Assembly (NCBI GenBank): GCA_905235135.1
Contig: CAJOKR010000020.1
Coordinates: 1-64,000 of the forward strand
Length of the DNA: 64,000 nt
From: an uncultured Bacteroidales bacterium
Lineage (GTDB): Bacteria > Bacteroidota > Bacteroidia > Bacteroidales > WCHB1-69
Direction of reading: 5' to 3'
Below are positions 1 to 6,217 of this stretch, in pieces; within the stretch, counting starts at the first letter, position 1; each line of letters starts with the position of its first letter. Below the pieces are notes generated by a model, which was not told the DNA's origin, did no database searches, and saw nothing but the letters and a program-made list of their open reading frames with translations. The position numbers and the translations under genes are program-made.

Positions 1-614
1 TTGTTGAGGTCGCTGAATACACTCACTTTCGAAAACTTTGTCACACCCGTGAAGAAAGCGAAACGGATGTAACTATCCATCGTTTTGGCCACGCCATAAA
101 AAGATTTCAAAGTAGTTCGGTAATCGTTCTGCAGTTCGGGGTTGCCGATGGCCTCCAACAGCGGCTTGTCGTATTCATCTACCAGGATTACCACCTGTTG
201 TCCGGTTTGCTCGTAGGCGCGTTTGATGACTCCTTTGAATCTTTCAGAAACGGTGTCCTCTTCGGGTACTTTGCCGTATGATTGTTCAAATTGGCGCAAA
301 TGACCGTCTATGATGGAGATGAGGGCTTGGGGGGTGGTGTATTTTGCTGCATTGAGATCAATGTGAAACACAGGATACTGCTTCCATTCCTTCTCCAATT
401 CGCTGATAGCCAACCCTTCGAACAACTCTTTCCGCCCTTGGAAGTAGGCTTCCAACGTAGTGACAAGCAGGCTCTTGCCAAATCTGCGGGGACGGCTAAG
501 GAAGTAATACTTGCTGTCGTTGGCCAGTTTGTGCACCATGGCGGTTTTATCTAAGTAGAGGTATTCCTCGTTGATAATGTTCGCGAATGTCTGTATGCCG
601 ATAGGGTATTTCAT
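1..614 (-). CDS. AAA-ATPase-like / PD-(D/E)XK nuclease family protein, 3' part missing
   Basis: The first 204 residues are visible; the gene runs off the left edge. It begins MKYPIGIQTF, then shows a Walker A-like RPRRFGKS at residues 41-48 and a Walker B-like ILVDEYDKP near residue 140. This is the N-terminal AAA-ATPase-like domain (PF09820 type) of a family that normally ends in a PD-(D/E)XK nuclease-like domain, which would lie outside the window. Such genes are present in many copies in Bacteroidales genomes and their cellular role is not established. The ATG at 614 is chosen because the family motif starts directly after it and a -7 box lies 20 bp upstream. It sits beside other accessory genes (Rhs cassette, DUF4143 ATPase). 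Confidence 0.85.
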   Translation of the reverse strand, partial: MKYPIGIQTFANIINEEYLYLDKTAMVHKLANDSKYYFLSRPRRFGKSLLVTTLEAYFQGRKELFEGLAISELEKEWKQYPVFHIDLNAAKYTTPQALISIIDGHLRQFEQSYGKVPEEDTVSERFKGVIKRAYEQTGQQVVILVDEYDKPLLEAIGNPELQNDYRTTLKSFYGVAKTMDSYIRFAFFTGVTKFSKVSVFSDLN

Positions 615-941
615 GACGGTAAGATTTACGGCGCAAAAATACAATTATTTTCGGGTCGGGAAGGCAAGGGATTGTTTTTTGGACGACAACGGGGACAAAC
701 AGGGACAACTTTTTACTCTTCCGTTAAATTCACGACGCTATACGGCAACGCTGTCAAAATTTTCCGTCCTTGAGAATGACCTTCTAATGAGTCCTGATTG
801 GGTCACCGCAATCCCCTAACGACATTCTGACATTTTGAGGACCGTCATACCTACATGCACTCGGAGCAATAGAAGAAGTATTATTGACCATCTATAATCT
901 TTTGCAGATCAGGAATACATTTTAGATTGCGATAGATTATT
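615..941. other. Intergenic stretch without a recognised gene
   Basis: Apart from the -7 box at 634-641 I see no gene here. Short open frames exist but have no recognisable protein signature. It separates the AAA-ATPase-like gene from the Rhs-associated small membrane protein. Confidence 0.6.
634..641 (-). promoter_or_regulatory. -7 promoter box of the AAA-ATPase-like gene
   Basis: On the minus strand this reads TATTTTTG followed by CGCC, matching the Bacteroidota -7 consensus TAnnTTTG. It lies 20 bp before the ATG at 614. Confidence 0.6.
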
Positions 942-1211
942 TCAATCATCATGGATTAACTCTGATACTAATGTGAAAAATGCACCTCCACATAACGAGA
1001 GACAAACGATTTCATACATATGCTCATAAACATATTGCCACGTATTAGGAGCGGGTCTAGAATAAGTTGAAGTTTCCCACCTGCTATTCCCACTGCCACT
1101 TTTATAATGCACTACTATGATAACGAAGGAAAGTAATAAAAAAAACATGTATTTTTTAACGAGAAGGTTAATCCTCTTTTTCAGTTGATTGCGTTTGATC
1201 GGGTTTTTCAT
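942..1211 (-). CDS. small two-helix membrane protein behind the Rhs cassette (possible immunity protein)
   Basis: The start is taken as the ATG at 1211 (MKNPIKRNQ...), giving 89 residues; a TTG start at 1235 is also open. The N-terminus is strongly basic, followed by a transmembrane segment (MFFLLLSFVIIVV) and a second one near the C-terminus (IVCLSLCGGAFFTLV). The reading frame overlaps the 3' end of the Rhs-cassette gene by 44 bp, so the two are probably translated together. I do not recognise the family. Small membrane proteins encoded directly after polymorphic Rhs toxins are often immunity proteins; that role here is an inference from position only. Confidence 0.55.
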   Translation of the reverse strand: MKNPIKRNQLKKRINLLVKKYMFFLLLSFVIIVVHYKSGSGNSRWETSTYSRPAPNTWQYVYEHMYEIVCLSLCGGAFFTLVSELIHDD

Positions 1212-2045
1212 TGATGTTTGTTTTAGGGAGGACAATATCTATATTAGCCTTTTGATTCATATAAAAGAAAGGCTTGGCTTTTTCAACTGAATATAGAAAA
1301 AATTGTGTAGATTGGCTATAGATGTTAATCAAAGGATCCGAGAAGTTGATGTCCGGAGACCACTTTTGTTCATTAGCAATTATGCCTAAACCTATTCCAA
1401 TCGTTCTTTTTCCCCAAGGATTATTGTACGCTTTTAACCCTAATGAGTATAGCTTATCTCCACCTTCCACCACATACGGCAGAACATCTGACGCAACATA
1501 TTGTCCAAACAAACCTGTGGTTACGGCAAATCCGCCCACTGCCGTAGCTCGCACAATGGGATCAAGGTATATGTATGCACCAAAATACCCGGCAGATTCC
1601 GCCCAAGCTTTGGCATATTCAGGTAGAGCTGGACGGATTTCCCCAAGCTCCAGTGTATTTACCATTTTGGTCTTCTGAAATTGTAAATTCTTCTTGGGCG
1701 ATACTGTTGGAACGACCCTTGCATTGTCACTGGCGGAGACAACGCGAATGGGGATTTGCTCATTTGAAGTTGTCAAAGGTTTATTGGGATCCCACTCCAG
1801 TCCCTCCAACTCTCTGCCGTCCACAACCCTATTCTCCGCAAACGCATACGTGCTGTTCCACGGGAACTTCCCTGCCAGTGGGTCCACGCTCCAAAAACGC
1901 CCGATGCTGGTGTCGTCATACGGTACTCGAAGGCGTGCAAACCGCCCTGTCCATAGGCCTCCGCGTCGCTCTCCTGCCCGTTGAAGAAGTACCGATAACC
2001 CCCATAATCGTAACTTCGGCCTCTATATCGTTGACGATTAGTCAT
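1168..2045 (-). pseudogene. orphan Rhs core cassette with variable C-terminal tail, frame broken once
   Basis: The gene starts with its own ATG (MTNRQRYRGRSYDYGGYRYF) and contains only the end of an Rhs core: NGQESDAEAYG, HAFEYR, then IGRFWSVDPLAGKFPWN and YAFAENRVVDG. The two halves lie in different frames; one base (probably a G) is missing near 1914-1921 between HAFEYR and DDTSIGRFW. Restored length is about 292 residues against well over 1,000 for a full Rhs protein. After the core motif comes a tail of about 220 residues that I do not recognise, with a hydrophobic, glycine/alanine-rich stretch (VGGFAVTTGLFGQYVAS). In Rhs proteins this position holds the variable toxin. A promoter box at 2098-2105 suggests the cassette is expressed as a stand-alone unit. 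The frame break may be a sequencing error or real decay. Confidence 0.75.
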
Positions 2046-2097
2046 TTATGTTGTTTTTTTGCTATAAAAATTAGATTTTTATCCCTTTTTTACGGGG

Positions 2098-2105
2098 CAA
2101 AGATA
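2098..2105 (-). promoter_or_regulatory. -7 promoter box of the orphan Rhs cassette
   Basis: The minus strand reads TATCTTTG followed by CCCCG, 52 bp before the ATG at 2045. It gives the truncated Rhs module its own promoter. Confidence 0.6.
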
Positions 2106-2122
2106 CACTTTTTAATACTGAA

Positions 2123-3463
2123 TCACAGAAACATCGTCATCACCACTGGCAGCAGCGTCGTGGCTCCGTCCTTGCGGTAGTCCTTTGTATACACCAGGAA
2201 CCGCTCGCCCACACGATTAGAGAATTTCTTGCAGAACGCATCCAGCGATGCGTGGCTCTTGTAGCCCGACGACTTCACTTCCAGCGGCCACAGCTTGGCC
2301 TCTCGCGACAGCAGGAAGTCCACCTCATAGTTATGCTTCCTGCTCTCCGTGGGCCACGTATGATAGAACAACTTGTTGCCCGTGGCCGTCAGCACCTGCG
2401 CCACAATGTTCTCATACACATAGCCCAAGTTGGCCGACAGTTTGTCGCTCAGCAGCTTGTCGTAGATAATGTTCTCCGTCACGTCCTTGTCCCAGAATGC
2501 CATTGTTACAAACAGGCCTGTGTCACCCACGAACATCTTGTACTGGTCCATGTCGCAATGCATCGCCAGCCCCACGTTCGGGTCATCCGAGTGAAACGCG
2601 AAGTTCACTGTCATGCTCTCGCGCATCTTCTCCAGCACCTCGTCCAGATTCTTCCGCTCGCTGTCGCTCAGCACACTGGCCACCTGATAACGCGAAGCGT
2701 TCTTGTTCAGTTCCGAGGGAATGGCGCTGAACAGACGTGCCGCACGTCCCGATGGGTCAATCTTCCCGAAATCCTCAATATACAGGTCGATAATCCCGCG
2801 TTTCACCTTGTCCACACGGCTCATGTTGTTCGTGTCCAGGTATTCGTTCACCGCCTGCGGCATACCGCCCACCAGCATATACAGCCGGAAGTCCCGCATT
2901 GATTTACGGAGTGCCTGATCCAGCGGTAGCCGTTTCTCGTAGAACTTTCTTAGCAGCGGCACCGTAGCCTCGTCGCCCACTGCCCAGCGAAACTCCTCAT
3001 AGTCCATCGGATACATCTCTATCCGCTCCTCCTCGCTGGGTATGATGATATTCTCCGACTTCTTCCTGATGGATATCAGCGAGCCCGTCTCAATATAGTC
3101 GTAGCGATGGTCCTGCACCAGCGTCTTGATGGCCTGGCGCGCCAGCGGACACTCCTGAACCTCATCGAAGATGATGAGCGACTGCCGTTCCTCCAGCACC
3201 ACGTTGTAGATAGCTTGCAACCGCAGGAAGATAAAGTCCAGGTTCATCAAGTCCGAAAACAGTCCCTTCACCTCATCCGAAGCCTTGGCAAAATCCACCA
3301 GCATATACGACTTGTACTCCATACGGGCAAATTCCTTCACAATTGTGGACTTACCCACACGTCTGGCGCCCTTTATCAGAAGGGCCGTCCTGCCGTTCTC
3401 CTCCTGTTTCCACTGGAGCAACCTGCTGTAAATCTTACGTTTGAATATTCTGAAATCTTCCAT
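2123..3463 (-). CDS. AAA_14 / DUF4143 family ATP-binding protein
   Basis: The 446-residue protein has an AAA_14 ATPase domain with Walker A GARRVGKST at residues 32-40 and Walker B SLIIFDEVQ around residue 95. The C-terminal third is the DUF4143 region; it ends with DFLLSREAKLWPLEVKSSG, an arrangement resembling a PD-(D/E)XK nuclease core (D...E-V-K). Proteins of this family are very common in Bacteroidales as accessory genes; a biochemical role is not settled. The length is normal for the family and the frame is intact. It has its own promoter box (3485-3492) and is preceded by an unusual 33-bp repeat array. Confidence 0.85.
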   Translation of the reverse strand: MEDFRIFKRKIYSRLLQWKQEENGRTALLIKGARRVGKSTIVKEFARMEYKSYMLVDFAKASDEVKGLFSDLMNLDFIFLRLQAIYNVVLEERQSLIIFDEVQECPLARQAIKTLVQDHRYDYIETGSLISIRKKSENIIIPSEEERIEMYPMDYEEFRWAVGDEATVPLLRKFYEKRLPLDQALRKSMRDFRLYMLVGGMPQAVNEYLDTNNMSRVDKVKRGIIDLYIEDFGKIDPSGRAARLFSAIPSELNKNASRYQVASVLSDSERKNLDEVLEKMRESMTVNFAFHSDDPNVGLAMHCDMDQYKMFVGDTGLFVTMAFWDKDVTENIIYDKLLSDKLSANLGYVYENIVAQVLTATGNKLFYHTWPTESRKHNYEVDFLLSREAKLWPLEVKSSGYKSHASLDAFCKKFSNRVGERFLVYTKDYRKDGATTLLPVVMTMFL

Positions 3464-3484
3464 ATCAGTTGTTATTTAACGGTG

Positions 3485-3492
3485 CAAAATTA
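3485..3492 (-). promoter_or_regulatory. -7 promoter box of the DUF4143 ATPase gene
   Basis: The minus strand reads TAATTTTG followed by CACC, 22 bp before the ATG at 3463. Confidence 0.55.
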
Positions 3493-3499
3493 CGAAAAA

Positions 3500-3590
3500 T
3501 TCCAAAATCTCGCAAATTATTCCGCCAATTTATTCCAGAATCTCACAATTTATTTCTGCGATATGTTCCAAATCCTCATGTTTCTGGAAA
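3500..3590. repeat. 33-bp degenerate tandem repeat upstream of the DUF4143 gene
   Basis: Units begin at 3500, 3533 and 3566 with TTCCAAAATCTC, TTCCAGAATCTC and TTCCAAATCCTC. The first two units are full 33-bp copies and the third is partial. The array lies immediately upstream of the minus-strand -7 box, where an activator or repressor would bind; 33 bp is about three helical turns. Function is unknown. Confidence 0.6.
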
Positions 3591-3799
3591 GTCATTTATT
3601 CTAATCTGTCTTGTGAAAGACCAATAATCACCACGTCACCACTTTGTTCACGACTTATTGCGTTTTTGCGCCCGAAACTCCAAATTTCTGCGAAAATTTT
3701 GCCCTTTTTTGAGCAGAAAAATTTCACTACCATCATAACACACTGAGTATCAATGAGAAAAAATTTTTCAAAAAGTGTTGAATTTTTGTATTACTGTAT

Positions 3800-3807
3800 T
3801 ATCTTTG
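3800..3807 (+). promoter_or_regulatory. promoter of the ABC exporter-GntR operon
   Basis: TATCTTTG at 3800-3807 matches the -7 consensus. A TTG at 3778-3780 lies 19 bp upstream, the spacing expected of a Bacteroidota -33 element. Confidence 0.65.
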
Positions 3808-3809
3808 CA

Positions 3810-3831
3810 GTGTTTTAGTTCACTAATACAC
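3810..3831. promoter_or_regulatory. 22-bp palindrome, probable operator of the downstream GntR regulator
   Basis: The sequence is GTGTTTTAGT, a two-base centre TC, then ACTAATACAC: ten-base arms with one mismatch. It starts three bases after the -7 box and so covers the likely transcription start. The last gene of the operon encodes a GntR/YtrA-type repressor, and this family binds short inverted repeats at its own operon promoter. The pairing of site and regulator is an inference. Confidence 0.55.
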
Positions 3832-3850
3832 TAATCAAAATTATAACGAT

Positions 3851-4735
3851 ATGATACAGTTACAAAATGTAGAATTCGGGTACGACAAAAACCGCAAGCT
3901 CTTCAACGGAGTGAACTTGCAGTTGGAGCCCGGTCACATGTATGGGTTGCTCGGTCGCAATGGCGCCGGCAAGACCACCCTGTTGAAAATCATGACGGGG
4001 CTATTGTTTCCGCAGTCGGGCGACGCTTTCATTGACGGCGAACCCGCGTACAAACGCACCGCGCAACAGATGAGCGACATCTATTTCCTTCAGGAGGAGA
4101 TTTACGTTCCCCATCTGAAAATCAATCAGTTCGAGGATGCTTTCGCGCCCTTCTATCCTAATTTCAAACATGAGCAGTTCGTGGAGTACCTTAGGGAAAT
4201 GGAGATGAACCACATGTTAGGCTTCATCGACAAGTTCTCGCACGGACAGAAGAAGAAGGTGATGATTGCCTTTGCGTTGGCCACCAACGTGCCGCTGCTC
4301 ATCATGGACGAGCCTACCAACGGCCTCGACATCCCCACCAAGAGCATCTTCCGCAAAATGATGGCTGCCTACGCCGACGAGCAGAAAACCGTGCTCATCT
4401 CAACGCACCAGGTGCGCGATCTGTACAGCCTCATCGATGCGGTCTCCATCATCGACAACGGCCGCATGATTTTCAACGCCCCCTGCGATGTCATCACCGA
4501 AAAGCTGCTCTTCGATAGGGATAACGAAATAACTAATAAATACAAAGAGGAAATGGAGAAAGAGGGCAAAGCTGAAATGGTAAAGGAGGGCAAACTTTAC
4601 TACACCGATGAAACTCCGCGCGGCGTCCTTCAAGTGAAAGAAAACGTCAACCACCTCGATTCTTCCCTTGACCTGGAATTGCTTTTCAACGCCTCTGTCC
4701 TTAACAAAAATGAGTTCACGGAAATGTTCAAATAA
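3851..4735 (+). CDS. ABC transporter ATP-binding protein (YtrB-like)
   Basis: The 294-residue protein is a complete ABC ATPase: Walker A GRNGAGKT at 35-42, signature SHGQK at 130-134, Walker B LLIMDEP at 149-155 and switch histidine H186. A C-terminal extension of about 75 residues after the nucleotide-binding domain is charged and probably regulatory. It resembles the YtrB/YhcH-type ATPases that pair with separate membrane subunits and a GntR regulator. The next three genes (one-helix protein, six-helix permease, GntR protein) follow at 18, 33 and 1 bp, so this is the first gene of a four-gene operon. Related operons in Firmicutes respond to cell-wall antibiotics; substrate here is unknown. 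Confidence 0.88.
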   Translation: MIQLQNVEFGYDKNRKLFNGVNLQLEPGHMYGLLGRNGAGKTTLLKIMTGLLFPQSGDAFIDGEPAYKRTAQQMSDIYFLQEEIYVPHLKINQFEDAFAPFYPNFKHEQFVEYLREMEMNHMLGFIDKFSHGQKKKVMIAFALATNVPLLIMDEPTNGLDIPTKSIFRKMMAAYADEQKTVLISTHQVRDLYSLIDAVSIIDNGRMIFNAPCDVITEKLLFDRDNEITNKYKEEMEKEGKAEMVKEGKLYYTDETPRGVLQVKENVNHLDSSLDLELLFNASVLNKNEFTEMFK

Positions 4736-4753
4736 CCTTAAAATCAGAAGATT

Positions 4754-4999
4754 ATGAAAAAGTACACCAATAAGATTTTAGTCATCACCGCCATCATTTT
4801 GCTGGTGGGCCTGGTCATCGGCTACACCATCGATTTCCAGACCGGCTACCGCAGTGGCCGAATCAAATATGAGAAAATCGAAAAGGATTCGACGCAAGTG
4901 CTTCATTTTAATGGCCTGGATGAATTGGAGGCTTACACCGATTCCGTAAAGACGAGCCAAGGTGCGTCTCAGCAAGACGAATCATCCACTGAAAATTAA
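4754..4999 (+). CDS. small single-pass membrane protein of the ABC operon
   Basis: The 81-residue product has a basic start (MKKYTNK), one transmembrane helix (ILVITAIILLVGLVIGYTI) and a hydrophilic tail of about 50 residues that should face the periplasm. I recognise no family. Its tight position between the ATPase and the permease suggests an accessory subunit of the same transporter. It is short but bounded by operon neighbours on both sides and has a good start codon, so I consider it real. Confidence 0.7.
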   Translation: MKKYTNKILVITAIILLVGLVIGYTIDFQTGYRSGRIKYEKIEKDSTQVLHFNGLDELEAYTDSVKTSQGASQQDESSTEN

Positions 5000-5032
5000 C
5001 CCGAATTGTCTCATCAATAAAATCGTAATATT

Positions 5033-5779
5033 ATGAATATCGACAATATCATTAAATTAATCAAGGCCTATTTTTATGAAAATTGGCGGAATGATCTCAT
5101 CTATTCATTCGGCATCATGGCGGCATTATCTCTGATTATGACGATTATATATGGCAATCCCTATATAACAGAGATAAAAATAGCGGCTGTTGTGTTTATG
5201 ATCTATTACCCATGCCGCTTCTTTTCCAAGCTGTACCAGCCTTCAAGCAGGATACACTTTTTGATGACCCCTGCGACCAACGCCGAAAAAGTGGTGACAG
5301 GTCTGTTTTTGACCAACGTCTATTTCGTGGCAGGCATCGTTTTGTCTGTGCTGATTGGGCAGGTTTTGGGATATGGCATATTAATTTTGAATAAACCGGG
5401 CATTTTCGGACCATGTGGAATCCACAATTTAGCTGAATTCTTGAAAGTGCAAATTCCTAATGGTGGGGTCGTGTTAAAGATATATGCCTGTATTTCCACC
5501 ATGTTTTTCGCTGCTATCTATTTTAAGAAGAGTCCGTTCTGGAAACTGCTGTTGACAGTTTTCGTTATTTCGTTGGTTTTTGGTGCCATCATCGCCGGTA
5601 CCGAATGGTTGAATGTACTGTTGACGGTGCCTGCAGAAATCCGTAATGGTAACTATTATAAGGTAGTAGAAAACTACATTGTCTCTTCCAGTAATTGGTT
5701 CCCGTATGTCGCTTGTTGTGTGACGATTGTCTATTTCTACGCGATGAGTTTTCTGAGAATGAGAGAAACGGAGGCATAG
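5033..5779 (+). CDS. ABC transporter membrane subunit
   Basis: The 248-residue protein has about six hydrophobic segments, for example FGIMAALSLIMTIIYG near residue 27 and LLLTVFVISLVFGAIIAG near 175, and no signal peptide. It fits an ABC-2-like permease serving the ATPase encoded at 3851-4735. No sequence motif gives a substrate. It ends one base before the start of the GntR gene, which implies co-transcription. Confidence 0.75.
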   Translation: MNIDNIIKLIKAYFYENWRNDLIYSFGIMAALSLIMTIIYGNPYITEIKIAAVVFMIYYPCRFFSKLYQPSSRIHFLMTPATNAEKVVTGLFLTNVYFVAGIVLSVLIGQVLGYGILILNKPGIFGPCGIHNLAEFLKVQIPNGGVVLKIYACISTMFFAAIYFKKSPFWKLLLTVFVISLVFGAIIAGTEWLNVLLTVPAEIRNGNYYKVVENYIVSSSNWFPYVACCVTIVYFYAMSFLRMRETEA

Positions 5780-5780
5780 T

Positions 5781-6128
5781 ATGGATTTCAAGAGCACACA
5801 AACCATCTACCGGCAGATCGAGAACTGGGTGTTCGAGCAAATCCTGTCGGGCGCGTGGAAGCCGGGCGAGCGGGCCAAGTCGGTGCGCGAGCTGGCCGTA
5901 GCCTTCGAGGTGAATCCAAACACCGTCATGCGCTCCTACGAACACCTTCAGAACCAAGAGATTATCACCAACAAGCGCGGCATCGGCTTCTTCGTCAACG
6001 AGGATGCCCCCGAGAAAATCCACGCCATCCGCAAGAAAGAGTTCATGGAAGAGGAAGTGCCGGAGTTTCTGAAGAATCTCAAGTTGTTAGGAATTGACAT
6101 TCAGGAGATTGTGGCGATGGCGAGATAA
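5781..6128 (+). CDS. GntR-family transcriptional regulator (YtrA subfamily)
   Basis: The 115-residue protein has an N-terminal winged helix: YRQIENWVFEQILSG, then KSVRELAVAFEVNPNTVMRSY and a wing around GIGFFVN. Only about 45 residues follow, the short C-terminal dimerisation tail of the YtrA subfamily, not a large ligand-binding domain. It closes the ABC operon, one base after the permease stop codon. In related systems the GntR gene comes first; here it is last. It probably represses its own operon through the palindrome at 3810-3831. Confidence 0.85.
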   Translation: MDFKSTQTIYRQIENWVFEQILSGAWKPGERAKSVRELAVAFEVNPNTVMRSYEHLQNQEIITNKRGIGFFVNEDAPEKIHAIRKKEFMEEEVPEFLKNLKLLGIDIQEIVAMAR

Positions 6129-6136
6129 TGGATCCA

Positions 6137-6164
6137 GTAGAGACGCAATGCATTGCGTCTCTAC
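6137..6164. repeat. 28-bp palindromic element, copy 1
   Basis: Arms GTAGAGACGCAATG and its exact reverse complement give a perfect palindrome. It lies 9 bp after the GntR stop codon and just upstream of the subtilase promoter. One of six copies in the window. Confidence 0.85.
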
Positions 6165-6172
6165 AATTTTGT

Positions 6173-6180
6173 TATTTTTG
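6173..6180 (+). promoter_or_regulatory. -7 promoter box of the subtilase gene
   Basis: TATTTTTG followed by CACC. It lies 38 bp before the ATG at 6218 and just downstream of the palindromic element, so translation from any ATG inside that element cannot come from this promoter. Confidence 0.6.
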
Positions 6181-6217
6181 CACCTTCAACAGATAAATAG
6201 TTCAAATAACAAACAAT

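Larger units (their letters stand above)
3464..3850. other. Divergent intergenic control region
   Basis: This 387-bp gap separates the minus-strand DUF4143 ATPase from the plus-strand ABC operon. It holds the minus-strand promoter box and 33-bp repeats at its left end and the ABC operon promoter plus palindrome at its right end. The middle (about 3600-3770) shows nothing I recognise. Confidence 0.7.

Noticed and set aside
1322..1984. Plus-strand open frames across the Rhs cassette
   Set aside because: Shadows of the Rhs reading frames; no domain seen.
6137..6164. Palindromic 28-bp element as an intrinsic terminator
   Set aside because: The outer arms end in CTCTAC with no T run, copies differ in centre, and one lies just upstream of a promoter.
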